DNA of 64,000 bases. Source: Hypsibius dujardini (taxonomy: Eukaryota > Tardigrada > Eutardigrada > Parachela > Hypsibiidae). The position numbers and the translations under genes were made by a program. Below, piece by piece: positions 25,434 through 36,428 of this stretch. The notes under the pieces were generated by a model. It was not told the DNA's origin, made no database searches, and saw only the letters and a list, made by a program, of their open reading frames with translations. How positions within the stretch are numbered: the first letter of the stretch is position 1; each line of letters begins with the position of its first letter. The stretch lies in assembly GCA_001579985.1 (NCBI GenBank), contig LRSR01004095.1, positions 1 to 64,000 on the forward strand. The letters run 5' to 3'.

Positions 25434-28400
25434 TGACAACATACCGGTACGACTGGACGGACGGATATTTAGAATTATGTCTTTTCGATTCAACTTACTG
25501 GAGGTAAGAAAGCGCGTTAAATTTCGAGACAGTACAGTTGCCACGGTCAAAATAATGCTTGCGGACAAAGCTCTCACGTTTAATCCACGGTATAATTTAA
25601 GTCAACTACCGCCTAAGTATATGTACGTCCGTGTGCTTCTCTACTATTCTCCTTCCACGATGGAGATTGAGTAAATAATTATAACCAAAACTCTCGCGTA
25701 GCTACAAATTATTAGAAATTAGATATAAATTAAATTAAATTAGAATTAGAAAAATCAAACTAGTGTATACATATTAAAGTCATGTTTTGTATATTTTTGA
25801 CGTTTCAATGTTTTGCAAAATAATATTCAACTTTTCGCGTTTCAAATACATAAGTAATAAATGTAAACGCTGAAAAAGACACATGGGGGATAGCTGTTGT
25901 GCGTTCCGGTGTGCGATAAAAGTTAGAAGGCAAATGCTTGAATTGGAGTGTCGTTTTTTTTATTCTCGCGTGGCTTATTTTGTGTTTCGGTCGGCTGGCT
26001 CGGACGGAAGGAAAGGAAACCGGTCTTGAGCTGTATATGAACCAAGCTTCTGTTTTGCACTGCCTACAGACTAGACAGCGCTGAGCTCGCACTTCCGCTG
26101 GGATCGACTTGCGAGGATTGGTTGAGCAAGCGAACGGTTAACCAATGGTGGTTTAACTCCCTCACCTTTCCGGTTGTATTGCTGTGTGTCTTCCCTCAAT
26201 CCCATCTAAGAAATTTAATACTTGACCTTGACTCTATGGGGGGCTCAGCGGCTGTACAGTAGTTACCGGATTACAGTTACACTTTGTATTTCTGCATTAT
26301 AGTTTTTGAAATAACGAAACTGAAATCCAATAACTGAACTATTAAAATTAAATATTTCTAAATACTCTCAAAAATGTTTTCAGATTACACAGCGCCCTAT
26401 ATTATTACACAAATGTCAATTGTTTAACTGACCGCATATTCATTAATTTTTTAGTGTTAGTGTATTTTTGTCAAAAAATGTTCTCTTGACCAATAATAAT
26501 ACCATTTTAGCATCTTTCGGAAATTATCTATTTGCTATTTTATGTTGATAAAAATTGTAAAAGAAAATTATCAATTTGTCGTAATTATTGCTTTACAGTC
26601 TATTGTCGCAAAGACAGCTGTGTAAGCGATGAGAATTTATTTACTTAAAGCTTTGTAAGGGTCAGACATTTTTCGGCATTCATATGTAAAAAGAGTATAC
26701 ACGGTATATGTTACTACTAAAATTTTAATAAGTATTGCCAACCAAGTTTTAGGACGGAGAAACAAAACCAAATACGGCCCATCAACTTAATTTGCTGAGA
26801 TAAAATTTGTGAAATTTATTGGGATAATTGCACGAATGTTTGCTCAGCGATAAAAAGGTATACATTTTATTTTAGCTAAAACGTCATTGATAAATAAATT
26901 AGAATACATTGCGCAGTCTATTGTAATTTATATATTGAATAAGAGATTTGCTCGGCAATAAGATTGTGGTGATATTGATAGTCGGTTGCTTCAAATATTG
27001 TAGTCATCGGTAATAATTTACTGTAAGTAATCGAAATAAAAAAACCCATCAAATGAAATAAACCCGCAAAAAGGGTAAATTGAACGCTACTCTTGATGTC
27101 CAGCAATGTTCGATTTGTTGTTGTCCTAACCACTTTGCTCATCTTGCCCTAACATCAAAGGCGGAAAAGTGTCTAAAGAGATAACAATGAAACGCGTTGA
27201 TTGACGTAACAAAGGGAACTATGTGGTTTACGACGTTTGTTTTAGGAGACAAGTCAAGTGAGGGAAGAAAAGATGTGAGCCGGGATGAACGGCGGCCGCT
27301 GACATCTCTTCCAGCCGGATGAATGGAGAGCAATTTACGACGCCGACTGGTCTCTTCTCTCTTTTCCGTTTCTTTCTGTTGACTTCTTCTGATACGATCT
27401 TCTTATCGCAGTTTATGGTCATTTTTTCGCATTATCAAATGCATCGCGTTGGCTGTCCTGTTTCACCTTATCCCTCTCTTGCCGAAACCACAAGCATTTA
27501 CGTCCACTTTCAATAAGGCGCCTAATATAAGACTTGAGCAATAATTTGACCCTTCTAATGTCGTCAAGATGGACTGATTTGTCTAGAAAAAAATAGCTGT
27601 CGAGCTATTGCAGCAGTAACTAATTTAATTTAGGTACAGTACAGTAAATGATAAAGATTAAAGCTTATAAATTATTTACTGTTGTAGTTTAGTTAGGAGC
27701 TTAGTGACACGGTTATTCTGTTAAAATTAAGTTGCTAACATATTCGTATAAATATTTTGTGGAAATAATATCATTGTCCATTTTCTTCTTCGTATATTTT
27801 TTTGCTGTGTTTATATATTTATATTAAGCTAGTAATTATTTTTTTTCATCTATTTCGTTCTATATGCCTCAGAGAGGTTACTTTTACTTTTAAGGTTATT
27901 GGTTTCAATAATATTTGGATGAACACTTTGAATTAATCCATATTGAAATAATCATCTTTTTGGAAAGTATCTACGGTAATTATAGAGCAGCATCTTTAAT
28001 ATTCTCCGTTCGAGCCCTTATGAAAATGGCCTTTGGGTAGGAAAAAAATATGGCACATTAGTAGCAAAGCAATTGTTGAATTGTTTCCAGTGCTTTCCGC
28101 AGGGGAAAGACTGCGAGCGTGCGATTGATGTGCATGCATACTGCATTGCCATTTGCACTCTGCAGTATACACACAGTTGGAGCAATATTTCATTGGCCAC
28201 ATTTTAATAGCAATTTAATTACCCATAAATCAGTTTTCATGAAGGGGCAGAGTAAGTTGAGAGTTGTCGACAGGAAAATAACACTGTTTATGCGCTACAA
28301 GCACTCCTGTGGAGTGTAATGATCTTGTTAAAAAAAGCAATCATATTTACGAGAGGCCGGATAAGGTGTATTATTGATGCGACATTCGATTAGCGGAATG

Positions 28401-29791
28401 GTCCACTCTTTTTTTACACGGCCTCTCTTTCCGTTGTTTCTATTATTACTCACGCCACACACATTTGCGTATCACACCCCATATGACCTTTCAATTTTTT
28501 TATGGGAGAGGAAGAAGATTGCGCTATTTCTTATTTTAATCATTAAATCCGATTTACTTGTCCAAAAATGGACGCAGCAAGGTATTTGTGCTAATAATAA
28601 CTATTTCTGCCAGTTGTGTGTGTATGTCTGACAATTATAATTGGAAAAAATTAGGCTGACTCGCAATGCGTATACTTCTACGGTACGAGTAGCGCATTGA
28701 TTGGCTGTGAAGTTTCTTAGATTTGCCCTCGGGTGCGTGAGCTCGCATAGTCATCGTCTTGTCTACTCGCTTTTTTCTTCTCTCTCTTCTCGTCCGCCTC
28801 CGAAAGCGACCACGCCACAAACCAGAAGCAGCAGTCAGAGCTGCACAACGCACCACACGGTTGTTAGTCCAACCAAGCGTCGCGGCGTTTCTTTGTTTGA
28901 CAGTTTATTTTAGAACTGTCAACGGCAAAGACCATTTTCATGTTTTGCGACGACGGCCGGGCACGACGGGCCTTTTTCGTTTTATTTATGTAATGGATCT
29001 TGGTTAGAGAAGCAGACAAATAGACAAGACAGACCGACAGAGAGAAACGCGTACACAACCCAGCAGCCATCCTTCTTCTTCGTTGGAAATTTGTGCCATC
29101 TACATACCAATACCATATACTGAAACCTGTCAGGGCCCCTCCAAACTCTGTCTCCTTTTCCATTTCAATCGAAACGGAAAGGAAAGGCGGAAAAGAAATC
29201 TTTTTTTTTGTAGAAGCTCTTTCTCTCTTTGGAGAAGACAACGAACGAACACGCCCTATGTGTCCGTCATCGTGGTCGCGTTCTGGAGCTGACTAACTAC
29301 ACACTGTACTAATACTGACCTAACCCAAGAGCGACTGAAGCTGTCAATCGGGGCCGAAAAGGGAGGCAGGCAACTAGTCAAGCGACGCAGTGACGAGTGG
29401 CGCTGGCCTTTTTCCCGACACTTTATTACAGAGCCCGACCGAGCGTCGTCGTCGTCCTCCTGCCTGCCTGCCTTCCTTCCTTCCTTCCTCGCCATATCAC
29501 GAAAGACTCTCCTCCTGCTCCCTCTAGAACGGCACATTTATTTTTAACGACGCCATTTTCTGCCACTGCTACTGCTGCTACTACTACTCTCGACGTTTGT
29601 CCGTGTGTTTACGTCTCTGCAAGGACCCGTTTTCGCTTCCCAGATTTTGGATTATCATTAAATATTGTTATTATTCCGCCCTAATGAGGCAGAGCGCCAT
29701 CGAGCAGCGGCGGCAGTAGTGAGAGTGCGCACCCAACTCTATCTACCATCAGTCCCCGGCATAATATATAATTAATCACACAAAGACGAGA

Positions 29792-29814
29792 TAGGTCGTT
29801 AATTTAACGACCTA
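29792..29814. promoter_or_regulatory. near-perfect palindrome with two inverted AGGTCG half-sites
   Basis: Arms of 11 bases (TAGGTCGTTAA and its reverse complement) are separated by a single T. Each contains AGGTCG, close to the AGGTCA half-site bound by nuclear receptors, in inverted orientation. It lies about 190 bases before the proposed splice donor of the Hox3 leader exon. Binding is an inference. Confidence 0.4.
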
Positions 29815-29999
29815 GTCCTCCAGTTACTACACGACCGGTCATCTTCTTCTTCTCTGTTTGCGGGGACAGGACAGGAGAGGACAGGAAAGGAGGAAGCCAT
29901 TAATCACGCAAGTGTTCTACCAAGGCAAGGGCTGGTCAGAGATCATCAGGAGGCGCTCCCTTAACGCTCTCACACCGTTCCGCAGCGCTTAATCTTAAA

Positions 30000-31805
30000 G
30001 TAAGTTTATGATTTTGCAATGGACTCTTAACGGTACTTTAAACACTCCTGTCGGTGCAAGTCCCTTCCAGTCTGCACTTTCTCTGTTGAATTTATTGCTT
30101 TTTCCTTTCCGTTGGGACAAATCAAGCTGGTGCCGGTCGTTGGGCTCCTCCAGTCTTTACATGCAAACGATCATGCTTTCAATTCATGGCTCCTTGCCCT
30201 GGACGACGTCACATGCGATTTAAATAATAGCTTTTACATATCTAGAAAGGTTCTTCTCAGTATGTACCTCGGATGTCATGGCAAACTAAAGGCGGTCATT
30301 AAAATGAACTCAAAACATATACAATTTTTTTCCGGTATATTACGAACCCAATTCAAATAAACCAAATTTCTAACCTACTTGTAAGGTTTTTTTCTGGTAT
30401 GACTAGTTATATCAAAGGTCTTGACTCTTTTTTTCTGCTTGTACGGTGGAAAGGTCACTTTGGCACGCCGTTAGTATCAGAAAAATGTGTACAGAGTTAC
30501 TGTGGGTGTAGCAAAAAAGCCAGAGTACTCTGCGAATTAGTAGTTGGCGTTGAAAGGGTCTTTAAAAGGTTTCAAGTGAGTTGGTATTGTCGAATAAGTG
30601 TAATGAGGTTTTAAATGTCTGTTATAGGGCAGTTAAATTGCCATAAATGTAAGTGAAAAGTCAAGTCATCTTCGTCCATGCGCCCCCGATATTATTGCAG
30701 TTAGAGAGGGAGACCATACTAGTATACATACACACTAGCTGCGAACTATTCCATCTAACTTTTATGGTAGTCGTTAATTCTCACAACCATTCACTGGGAA
30801 GAGAGCCTTCAAATCTGAAAATGATTAATGACATGGATCGTGTTTATGGTTTTATTCACAGCACCAGTGTCAGTAACTGTCTATGAAGGCATACCAAAAA
30901 ACCGGCCAACGACTTGGGGTCTTTGTTAAATGTTGATTACGTTATACTGCGGCACGTCGTGCCTGCCTGCCTACCCTAGTGAGACTTAGGCGTCTCATAT
31001 CTTAATAATAATTCCATATTGCCCCGGTAAAAGAATGATATATCTGATGGCAGGTGTGTTGCTAGTAGCACTCACTACTCATTACATTTTACCTCTTTTC
31101 GCATACAAATACAGACAACACTACTGTATATTGCTAGTAAGAAAGACTTCCATATCGCATATCATCAATTTTTCAAAACGCTTCGCCGGAATCTACTCTC
31201 ATGTCCAATCTTCTGTTAGATATATGATATATGCCAAGTTAAAAAGATGGACAGTAGAGAGTGGCTCAATGAAAAGACGTTCCCTCGGGCGACAAGTGAC
31301 CTCATGTGTCTATTTTCTCTATTTGCTCCGCAATTTTCGTCATGAGCTTTGCGAGATGAACGCGCGCAATTCCTCGTCACGCTTGAGCAAGTGACGGAAA
31401 GGTCACTCTGGGTGTGACGGATCCGCAAATCTATACGCAGAATCTGAGGTTGTTTGTCGTGACACTGTTATTGTTGGCGTATGCACTTCGCAATCACTAA
31501 ATAAATATTTTTTTTGTTTATTTTTTTGTGGACGTAGTACAATTTAATTGCCGTATTTGTGGTTCACACTAAAAATTCCCCAACAACAACAAAAAAGTTA
31601 GAGTTTCAGGCTAAGAAGAGAATAAATCTCATCCAGACAGCGTTTGACAAAACAGAAAAAAAACAAAACACAAGTCGCCTTCTCTCGTTGGATTTCAATG
31701 TTGTTACGTTGGTACAAATATCTTGTTCCAACATTTTATTCACTGAGACCGTTTTTAATGATATTTTTTGGTTATTAATTACTAAATCATTTTTTATTTG
31801 TCTAG
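30000..31805 (+). other. Hox3: probable 5' UTR intron of Hox3
   Basis: Only 22 bases separate a strong acceptor (pyrimidine-rich tract ending TTTGTCTAG at 31805, preceded by TACTAAAT, a good branch site) from the Hox3 start codon at 31828, so the leader must continue upstream. The best donor found is AAA|GTAAGT at 30000, after a 1-kb segment of balanced composition. The acceptor is well supported; the choice of donor is a guess. Confidence 0.45.
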
Positions 31806-31827
31806 GTAAAGGTCATCAATAAAAGTA

Positions 31828-33814
31828 ATGATTGGACCAATGAGCCACTTTGACCCAACGGGAAACATGCCCGGATCGGGCTACGACCCCAGTCAACATC
31901 AGCATCTCTATTCCGGGCCATCTGCCGGGCAGTTCATCAGTCCAATGAATTTGTCCGGTCGACCGCTTCGCTACCAGCAGAATTACACCACGCACCAGCA
32001 GCCTCCATCGACAGACTTTTCCAACAGTACCTCCTCCGTCTACATGCCCAACGGCTACACTTCCGGTGGGTATTTAACAGTATTTCCAACCTTGCAGTAC
32101 TGTACATTTAAACATATGACTTAATACATATATATCTAATTTTTATAGGCGTTGCTGGTTCGACCTACGGACAAAATCATTATTCCACCAGTTACCAGTT
32201 GAATCATTACTCACATAACTTGCCAGCGCCATCAATTGTCAACTATCCCAATCAGTATTCCGGCGACTACGACAGCGGAAGCAACTTCCTCAGCCATCCC
32301 ACCTACAATACCACCAACAGCAACACCACCGTCGAATCTAATTTGAACTATCCCATTCGTGCCACCGGGTTCAGCACTCATCACCCGCAGCAAGAGTCGC
32401 AGCAACTTCTCCAGGGACCTCCGCATCAGGAGCAGCAGACCTTTTCTCCTACCTTCTCACCGCCGATTGCCAACAATGTCTCGCCTCCTCCCTATATCAC
32501 ACACAACAACTCGTCCGCCGCTACTGTTCGGGGTGGAGGATATGCAAGCACCACTCCTAGAGCCCAAAACACACCCCCAGCACCGCCAACCGGACCGAAA
32601 CCGGAAGTCTACGAGTGGATGAAGCAGTCCCGCGGACCCTCTCAGAACGGCAGGAAAAAGCAGCAGAAGGTGAAACGAGAAATTGCCGAGGCTGAACGGA
32701 TCTCACCCGTCGAAGATGTCTATGCGTTCAAGGGTGACCTATCCGCTGCGGCACCTCCGATTGCGACTGTTCATCAGGTCGCATCGTCCCATGACGGCTC
32801 CGACGACGGCACCGGTTCTGACGACATGGGTGGTAAGTTGGCATGTGCGAAACAAAAGTCAACCCAACGGAAGCGTGCAGTCACACAACGGGACGGACGA
32901 ACATAGAGATAATCAGAAAGACGTAGACAAACAGGTAGACAGACAGACAGGTAGACAAACAGACAGACAGACAAGACAGACACACTGGTGAGCACGGGGG
33001 CCAAAGCAAAATTCAGTATAAACTTTCATTTAGGCTTTTCTTGATGAAAAACGTGTGTTTTTGCTGTAGACTATAACGGCGACGGGCACGGCAGTGGAAG
33101 TCATGGCGCATCTGGAAATAAGAGAGCAAGAACCGCCTATACTAGCGCCCAGTTGGTGGAGCTGGAAAAGGAGTTCCACTTCAGCAAGTATTTGTGTCGA
33201 CCTCGTCGGATCGAAATGGCCAATCAACTCATACTCAGCGAGCGACAAATCAAGATTTGGTTCCGTAAGTGGACTGTGTTTAAAATGCCTCCCTACTTCA
33301 CTCCAGCAATGTATGTTGTTTCCCATAAAGGCCTTTCAGACTTTTCTAACACGGGTCTTATGTAACTACAGAAAACCGCCGAATGAAGCATAAAAAAGAG
33401 TCAAAAATTAAAGGTATTCCCTACTCGCCGACGGGAACGAGCCAAATGATGGGCAACAGCGGCTGCAACTCCTCCTCCTATGACATGCCGCAACATCAGC
33501 ACAAATGTGGCGGTTCGACGGCCACCAAGTGCGGCTCGTCCCTCGACTGCAGCAGCAATTTGTCTCCCACCGAGCAGCACTTCCGATCACCTGGTGTCAT
33601 CCAGCAGCAGAACGGTGGTCAGCAACAACAACAGTCATTTATGGGGCGGGATTCGGAGTCGGTCCGAGGCCTAGTCGAACTGACTGATCAACTCACCGGG
33701 GATCCGGCGCAATTGCAAGAGATACAGGTCATCAAGACTGCCAAAGGGACACAGGAAAAGAACTCCGGGAAGAGGTCCATCCCTAAAAGTGATTGCGAGG
33801 CGGATGAACGCTAA
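31828..33814 (+). CDS. Hox3: Hox3 homeodomain transcription factor
   Basis: Four exons (31828-32065, 32149-32832, 33070-33264, 33372-33814) give 519 aa. The homeodomain is at residues 324-383. Its sequence has the Hox3-class run [16 protein letters not shown], then [16 protein letters not shown], helix 3 [14 protein letters not shown], and a following [10 protein letters not shown] hexapeptide-like motif, [10 protein letters not shown], sits at residues 233-242; Hox3 proteins usually have PWMK.SR here, so Pro is replaced by Glu. The flanks are Ser/Asn/Gln/Pro-rich, as in other Hox3 proteins. The protein is nuclear and binds TAAT-type sites, probably with Extradenticle/Pbx through the hexapeptide, to pattern an anterior segment. 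The third intron (33265-33371) falls within the codon for homeodomain residue 50. No other Hox gene is within the window. ATG 31828 is the first in-frame ATG after the leader acceptor. Confidence 0.96.
32914..32984 (+). repeat. CAGA/GACA tetranucleotide array (Hox3 intron 2)
   Basis: Imperfect GACA units start about 80 bases after the donor at 32833, in the short intron upstream of the homeodomain exon. It is the same family as the other arrays, in the CAGA orientation. Confidence 0.85.
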
Positions 33815-36428
33815 TTAAACGTTCCACTTTGTTTGACCTGCTGCTAAAATGGACGACATTTTCGATGGTTCTCTGACTTTTGTGTATTAATACAGTATGT
33901 ATGAGTAGTTATTTGCGTTGCTTTCATAGATGCAACTGCAACAGACGTGTATTTGTTAGTTGGTCTCTCTATCGTCACATAATGCGCTCGCTGTAGTTAC
34001 AAACGAATTTGTATCTTGGATTGGAGTTGGTAAAAGTTTATCAATTGCAGGAGATGTTTTTTTAACAACCCAGAAATTTCTCCAACATGCGAGGTCTGTA
34101 TGACAAACATGACGGGAAAAGTGGGAAAACAGATATAGTGGCAATAAGGACGCCTGGAATATTATTTTTGCGCATGTAATAGACATAACAAAAACTCCCT
34201 GGATACTCTGTCTCGGTCGGGACAAGAGCAATAGTAAGGCTTTCACCCGGCCGCTCGATGATAGTCGCGGGAAAACGGTGTTTGATTGGAAAAAATTATA
34301 ACGGGGACCTGTATAGCATCTTGTGTGGCTGAAGAAAATTTGAGACAAGAACGCACAAGGAGGGGATCTTACAGACAGACAGACAATCCGGTCAGTTAGC
34401 AGATCCACATACATGAGCAATGTGAGGTTTATGACTTTTTTATGGCTTTTTAACGACCCTGGAGCAGTCGGCGGTCGGTTGTCTCCCTGACCACTTATTA
34501 GAGGTAGTCTGTGAGGACAATCAGTCTGGAGTCTGGACTGGTTTGTACTGACCGATCGTATTATGTCTTTCCTTGTCTCCACTGTGTCAAGTCCAAACCG
34601 AAAGGAGCGCGCCTCTATGGAGTATGGACACCGACAGCGTCTTCACCGACAGACCGACTATTCCCGGACAGACACACAGACACACCCCATAAAAAGAGCA
34701 GCAGTAAAAGTCAATACGGTCTCACTACTAATTGCAAATCTCATTAGTCATCTTCCAATACTCATAATTTGACCGCAAATGAACAGATAAAAGAGGGTCT
34801 ATTTCAATACAATACCCACCAAAAAAGAAATTTGCATAAAAACTTATTGATATTATTAATGTTGCTTTTCAGTTAATGTTGCCTTGTCTGTGGGCTAGAG
34901 CAATTCCATCCCCACACTGCACACAGGTGCGAGAGGAAACATGCCTGATGTCAGTAGAAGAACCCAATCGATTATAATAAGTTGAGGGATGCGATACCTT
35001 TGCTTGGATTGGCTTTGTATGTTTTTGTCCCCAATATTTTTGAAAATGTCGAAATTATGATTGAGAATTGAGCAAAATTGCATGACTGCAGGAAATTGAA
35101 GGAGCCTATAGCTGCCTGCATTTGGGTTGGTGAGAAAGTGGTGGAGAATAGAGAATTTCTGTGTCGGCTGGCAGATCGATTTGCGTTCTCAGCTTGACTT
35201 TGTGACGACAGATCGGGAAAGACGGGGAAAAATGATGATGAGGAAGGTCATTAATCAAAGTTCGCTCCCTGTGACTGCGTTGGGCCTGTCGTCGTCCCTT
35301 CGTGTCGCAGGCCCCCTCCCCTCTTTCGCTTTTCCTTCTATTTGTTAGTGACAACTGCATTATGGAAAGTAGGAAAGTAGGATGGGAGTCCCTTTTCGTT
35401 GATGGTAAAAAGGAAATGGGTGTTCAACTCGATCGAGTGGTCGATATATAAGCGCATATCTACCTGCTATGTCTACTATAGCTAACGCAAGTATTTTAAA
35501 TCACCACCTAACTCGGCGAGTTCGATGCGCGTGGGTAATGCAATACAAGTATATGCTCGTACCTGGTGGAGTGCCAGCGCGACTTGTTTTAGTACTGAGT
35601 AATTATTGATGAGAGAAATACGGCAAGAGGAGCCCGGCCGAACCGGAACTCCGAGCTTGCCATAATTGGATCGAATGATCCATCGCAAACAGAATGATAT
35701 TTTACGGTCGATACGACTCTGGCAAGACTTTATGGCTTCAATTGTTACATTCTCGCCATGGAAGACTTGAGAGTGGTCCGCATGCATTGCAGTCAGGAGA
35801 ATGTCAGTAAAGAACTCATTATTAACATTCGGCTATGGCTACAACCCAATTGTTTACAGCCATGCGGGTGGATCATTCATTCCGAATGGATCCGAAATGA
35901 ATCATTCACTTTGGTATAGGCATGCGCCGAATGCATCCGCCGTAGGTATGTATGTTGTGTGCTATGGGATTGGGGTGGGCCGTCGTTGCAGGACACTGAA
36001 TGAACTGCAAACTTCCGGTCAAATTCCCAGTCTGCAGAGCAGAAATTATTCTTGCTGCCGAAAATGCATAATGTAGTAATACAGTAGTATTCTTTTGATG
36101 AAAAATATACAATTTCCTTATATACAGTAGTACGGACTATGGACGCCGTGTATTAGGCGACCATGGTACGCAGCTCCTTACGATTAACAACGACTGCTGC
36201 GCCATCTCTGGACACAAAACATATTTTTTAATGGGTGCNNNNNNNNNNNNNNNNNNNNNNNNNNNNNNNNNNNNNNNNNNNNNNNNNNNNNNNNNNNNNN
36301 NNNNNNNNNNNNNNNNNTTGAAACATATCTGTGCTTCAAAACAAACCTCGTACATTTTATGTATTGGATAATAAAATAATGTGAATAATATTTTCCTGTT
36401 TTCCTGTTTTGGAAAGAAAATTGTTAAA
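33815..36428. other. intergenic region between Hox3 and RFX, with an assembly gap
   Basis: It holds the 3' flank of Hox3, scattered GACA remnants (near 34374 and 34660), three TACAGTA copies (33891, 36080, 36123) and a 79-base gap. No coding exon is recognised. Missing upstream exons of RFX could lie here or in the gap. Confidence 0.5.
36239..36317. other. assembly gap (79 N)
   Basis: Unresolved bases, about 110 bases before the first recognised RFX exon. Upstream RFX sequence could be affected. Confidence 1.

Larger units (their letters stand above)
21992..31827. other. 9.8-kb AT-rich interval upstream of Hox3, no gene recognised
   Basis: No exon with family similarity was found on either strand. 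From about 22700 to 28000 the DNA is AT-rich, with simple AT stretches near 25690-25760 and 26400-26900. From about 28700 to 30000 it is more GC-balanced, with CT-rich and CGTCGT-type segments. The position directly before Hox3 and the composition suggest Hox3 cis-regulatory DNA plus a leader exon. A minus-strand frame at 24971-25180 has a protein-like composition but no family match. Confidence 0.5.
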
